A stretch of 63,890 nucleotides of DNA from Desulfuromonas sp. (lineage in GTDB: Bacteria; Desulfobacterota; Desulfuromonadia; Desulfuromonadales; BM103), in assembly GCA_012026975.1 (NCBI GenBank), contig VEPG01000090.1, positions 1 to 63,890 on the forward strand, in the 5' to 3' direction. Position numbers and translations under genes: made by a program. Every line of letters begins with the position of its first letter. Position 1 is the first letter of the stretch. This document shows positions 62,313-63,890 of this stretch, piece after piece. Under the pieces are notes generated by a model. That model worked only from the letters and a program-made list of their open reading frames with translations, was not told the origin of the DNA and ran no database searches.

Positions 62313-62466
62313 TCCGGCTAGCCGTTGCGGGAGAAAAACCACGGCGCGGCGGGCCTTCCACCACCTCCGGGAAGGGCGCCGGTCATGAGAGCACATTTTG
62401 CGGCTTGATGAAATCTACTACTTTCGTGATAGACTCTTAAGAAACATGTTGATCCGAGGCCGCACC

Positions 62467-62880
62467 ATGAAAATTCTGGTTGTCGATGACGATCCCGCAA
62501 TCTGCGACATGCTGCGGATCATTTTGTCCGCAAAGGGACATCAGGTCGACACCTACCTGGACCCGACCGCCACTCCGATCATCAAGGACTTGGAGTGCGA
62601 TTGCCCGAAGGGTCCTCACTGCGCCGACGTGATGCTGATCGATTATTTCATGCCGAACATGAACGGCCTCGAGTTCCTGAAACTTCTGGAAGAGCACGGT
62701 TGCGGGGCGATCAAGGGGAACAAGGCGATCATCACCGCCTATGGCTCGAACGAACTGCAGCAGGAACTGGAGCAGCTCGGCGTGAAGTATTTCAAGAAAC
62801 CGTTCAGGCTCCCTGAAATCAGCAAATGGCTGGAGGATTGTTCCACCCGGGTGGCTCTGGAGGGTGGGGCGCCGGCCTAA
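62467..62880 (+). CDS. Receiver-domain protein with Cys-rich insert
   Basis: A 137-residue CheY-like receiver without output domain, started at ATG 62467 (MKILVVDDDPAICDM) behind GAGG. Acidic residues D7-D9, phospho-acceptor D59 (VMLIDYFMPN), the conserved Thr (AIITAYGS) and Lys (KYFKKPF) are present. Between beta-2 and the phospho-site lies an inserted loop IIKDLECDCPKGPHCADV with C44, C46 and C52, which could bind metal or sense redox state. No kinase is adjacent. It stands between aconitase and epmB. Confidence 0.85.
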   Translation: MKILVVDDDPAICDMLRIILSAKGHQVDTYLDPTATPIIKDLECDCPKGPHCADVMLIDYFMPNMNGLEFLKLLEEHGCGAIKGNKAIITAYGSNELQQELEQLGVKYFKKPFRLPEISKWLEDCSTRVALEGGAPA

Positions 62881-62912
62881 AGACCATCGCTGAACAGCCG
62901 GACCAACCGCCC

Positions 62913-63890
62913 TCAGCCGTTCGGCACCGCGACCGTTTCATCCCCTGCCAGGCGAATCACCGCCGTTGACCCCAGACTGACAATGCGTTCCGGCGTCAGC
63001 GCCACCTTGCCGCGCCCCCCCGGCAGATCGAGGATATAGTGCGGCACCGCCAACCCCGAAACCTTCTCGCGCAGCACTCCAACCAACTGCAATCCACGCT
63101 CGATCGTCACGCGAAAGTGCCCGGTGCCGCGTACCGGGTCGAGCTGGTGCAGGTAGTAGGGGCGTACCCGTAGTCGCAGCAGGCCGGCGCACAGGGCGAC
63201 CAGGGTGTCGGCATCGTCATTGACGCCGCGCAGCAGCACGGTCTGGTTGGCCAGCGGGATACCCGCGCCGGCCAGCCGGGCACAAGCCTCGGCGGCTTCG
63301 GAAGTCAGCTCGCGCGGGTGATTGAAGTGGGTCGTCAGATACAGTGGCGCATAACGGCCGAGCAGGCCGGCCAGCGCTGGCGTGATCCGCTCGGGGAGCG
63401 CGGTGAGTGTCCGGGTGGCGATGCGCAGCACATCGAGGTGCGAAATACTGCGCAGTCGGCCGAGCAGCTCGGCGAGAGCCTCGTCGGGCAACAATAACGG
63501 GTCGCCGCCGGAGATGATGACTTCGTTGATTTCCGGGTGCCCGGCGATGTAGTCCACCCCCTTGAGCAATTCGGCAAACGGCAGGTTGAACGCCGCGCAG
63601 CCGACCCGGCGCTTGCGCGTGCAGAAACGGCAGTAGGCGGCACAGCTGTTGCCGGCCAGGAGCAGTACCCGCGAGGGGTAGCGGTGAACGATGGCCGGCA
63701 GCGGAGCGAGCCGGCCTTCGGCGAGGGGATCATCCGGCAGTCCGTCGTCGGCCAACTCCAGCGGATCGGGGAGGAACTGCCGGCCGAGGGGATCGTCGGG
63801 CCGGTCGATCAGGGCCAGCAGATGCGGGGTGAGCCGGAGGGGGTAGCGGGCGGCAGCCTTCGCCACGGCGGCCGGGTCGCGCCCGACACG
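62913..63890 (-). CDS. epmB: EpmB, EF-P beta-lysylation radical SAM aminomutase (KamA family), 5' end beyond window
   Basis: EpmB converts L-lysine to (R)-beta-lysine for EF-P. The 326 visible residues include the radical SAM motif CAAYCRFC (CxxxCxxC), EVIISGGDPLLLPDEAL, THFNHPRELTSEA, NQTVLLRGVNDD (PLP-lysine region nearby) and the C-terminal VPHYILDLPGGRGKV, all KamA/EpmB type. The frame stays open to the last base, and residues before VAKAAARYPLRLTPHLL read as family sequence, so the gene is probably cut by the window edge rather than starting at the GTG at 63866. EF-P and EpmA about 6 kb away favour EpmB over a catabolic lysine aminomutase. Confidence 0.9.
   Translation of the reverse strand, partial: RVGRDPAAVAKAAARYPLRLTPHLLALIDRPDDPLGRQFLPDPLELADDGLPDDPLAEGRLAPLPAIVHRYPSRVLLLAGNSCAAYCRFCTRKRRVGCAAFNLPFAELLKGVDYIAGHPEINEVIISGGDPLLLPDEALAELLGRLRSISHLDVLRIATRTLTALPERITPALAGLLGRYAPLYLTTHFNHPRELTSEAAEACARLAGAGIPLANQTVLLRGVNDDADTLVALCAGLLRLRVRPYYLHQLDPVRGTGHFRVTIERGLQLVGVLREKVSGLAVPHYILDLPGGRGKVALTPERIVSLGSTAVIRLAGDETVAVPNG

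Overview
The window is a GC-rich chromosomal segment that looks like a member of the Desulfuromonadales (Desulfuromonas/Pelobacter/Geobacter relatives). This rests on gene content, not on a database search: a division and cell-wall (dcw) cluster led by mraZ, many sensor kinases and Cache-type receptors, sigma-54 promoters, an OFA-family carrier, a DUF1858/hemerythrin redox cassette, and a lysine-type EF-P modification set. No rRNA, tRNA, CRISPR array, transposase or prophage gene was seen.

Layout. 1-7,660 (minus): dcw cluster mraZ-rsmH-ftsL-ftsI-murE-murF-mraY behind a near-consensus sigma-70 promoter. mraY carries an in-frame TAG and runs off the left edge. 7,708-8,985: CorC/HlyC-type CBS membrane protein. 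About 9,225-12,035 (plus): an AT-rich segment holding most of ligA, an orphan ORF and a small SWIM zinc-finger gene. Its edges lie inside ligA and inside acyP, so it looks like a mosaic replacement. 12,291-20,810 (minus): response regulator, rsmI, nadE, yraN, rnhB, then the rplS-trmD-rimM-rpsP-ffh ribosome/SRP operon and a DUF3343 gene. 21-29 kb: an alpha/beta-hydrolase-like pseudoenzyme, polA, lon, trpS and small genes. 29-41 kb: asnS, prfC, a PAS kinase, malQ, an OB-fold lipoprotein, a metallophosphoesterase, uvrC and an rRNA methyltransferase. 41-46 kb: a double-Cache kinase plus NtrC-type regulator, then an acetate-permease-like gene. 46-53 kb: a PAS kinase with a PhnD-like lipoprotein, the PAS/hemerythrin/Fe-S/DUF1858 cassette and a chemoreceptor. 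53-64 kb: OFA transporter, efpL, efp-epmA, a gate-domain membrane protein, a J-domain protein, a ferritin-like protein, aconitase, a response regulator with a Cys-rich insert, and epmB at the right edge.

The most interesting signal is a candidate sigma-54 regulon. Three genes 10-24 kb apart (pseudoenzyme at 21,215, acetate-permease-like at 45,104, OFA carrier at 54,887) each have a well-spaced -24/-12 element. Upstream of each lie palindromes of the form TTGCA-N4-TGCAA, one about 110-120 bp and another about 220-260 bp from the -12 GC. One cluster starts 17 bp after the stop of the NtrC-type gene, whose partner kinase has two Cache sensor modules. I infer that this pair senses a small carboxylate and controls carboxylate uptake.

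A second theme is short palindromic repeats placed exactly at gene ends. The TAG stops of nadE, ffh and polA lie inside or at the edge of three such elements. A third is the near-complete EF-P module (efpL, efp, epmA, epmB) within 8.3 kb.
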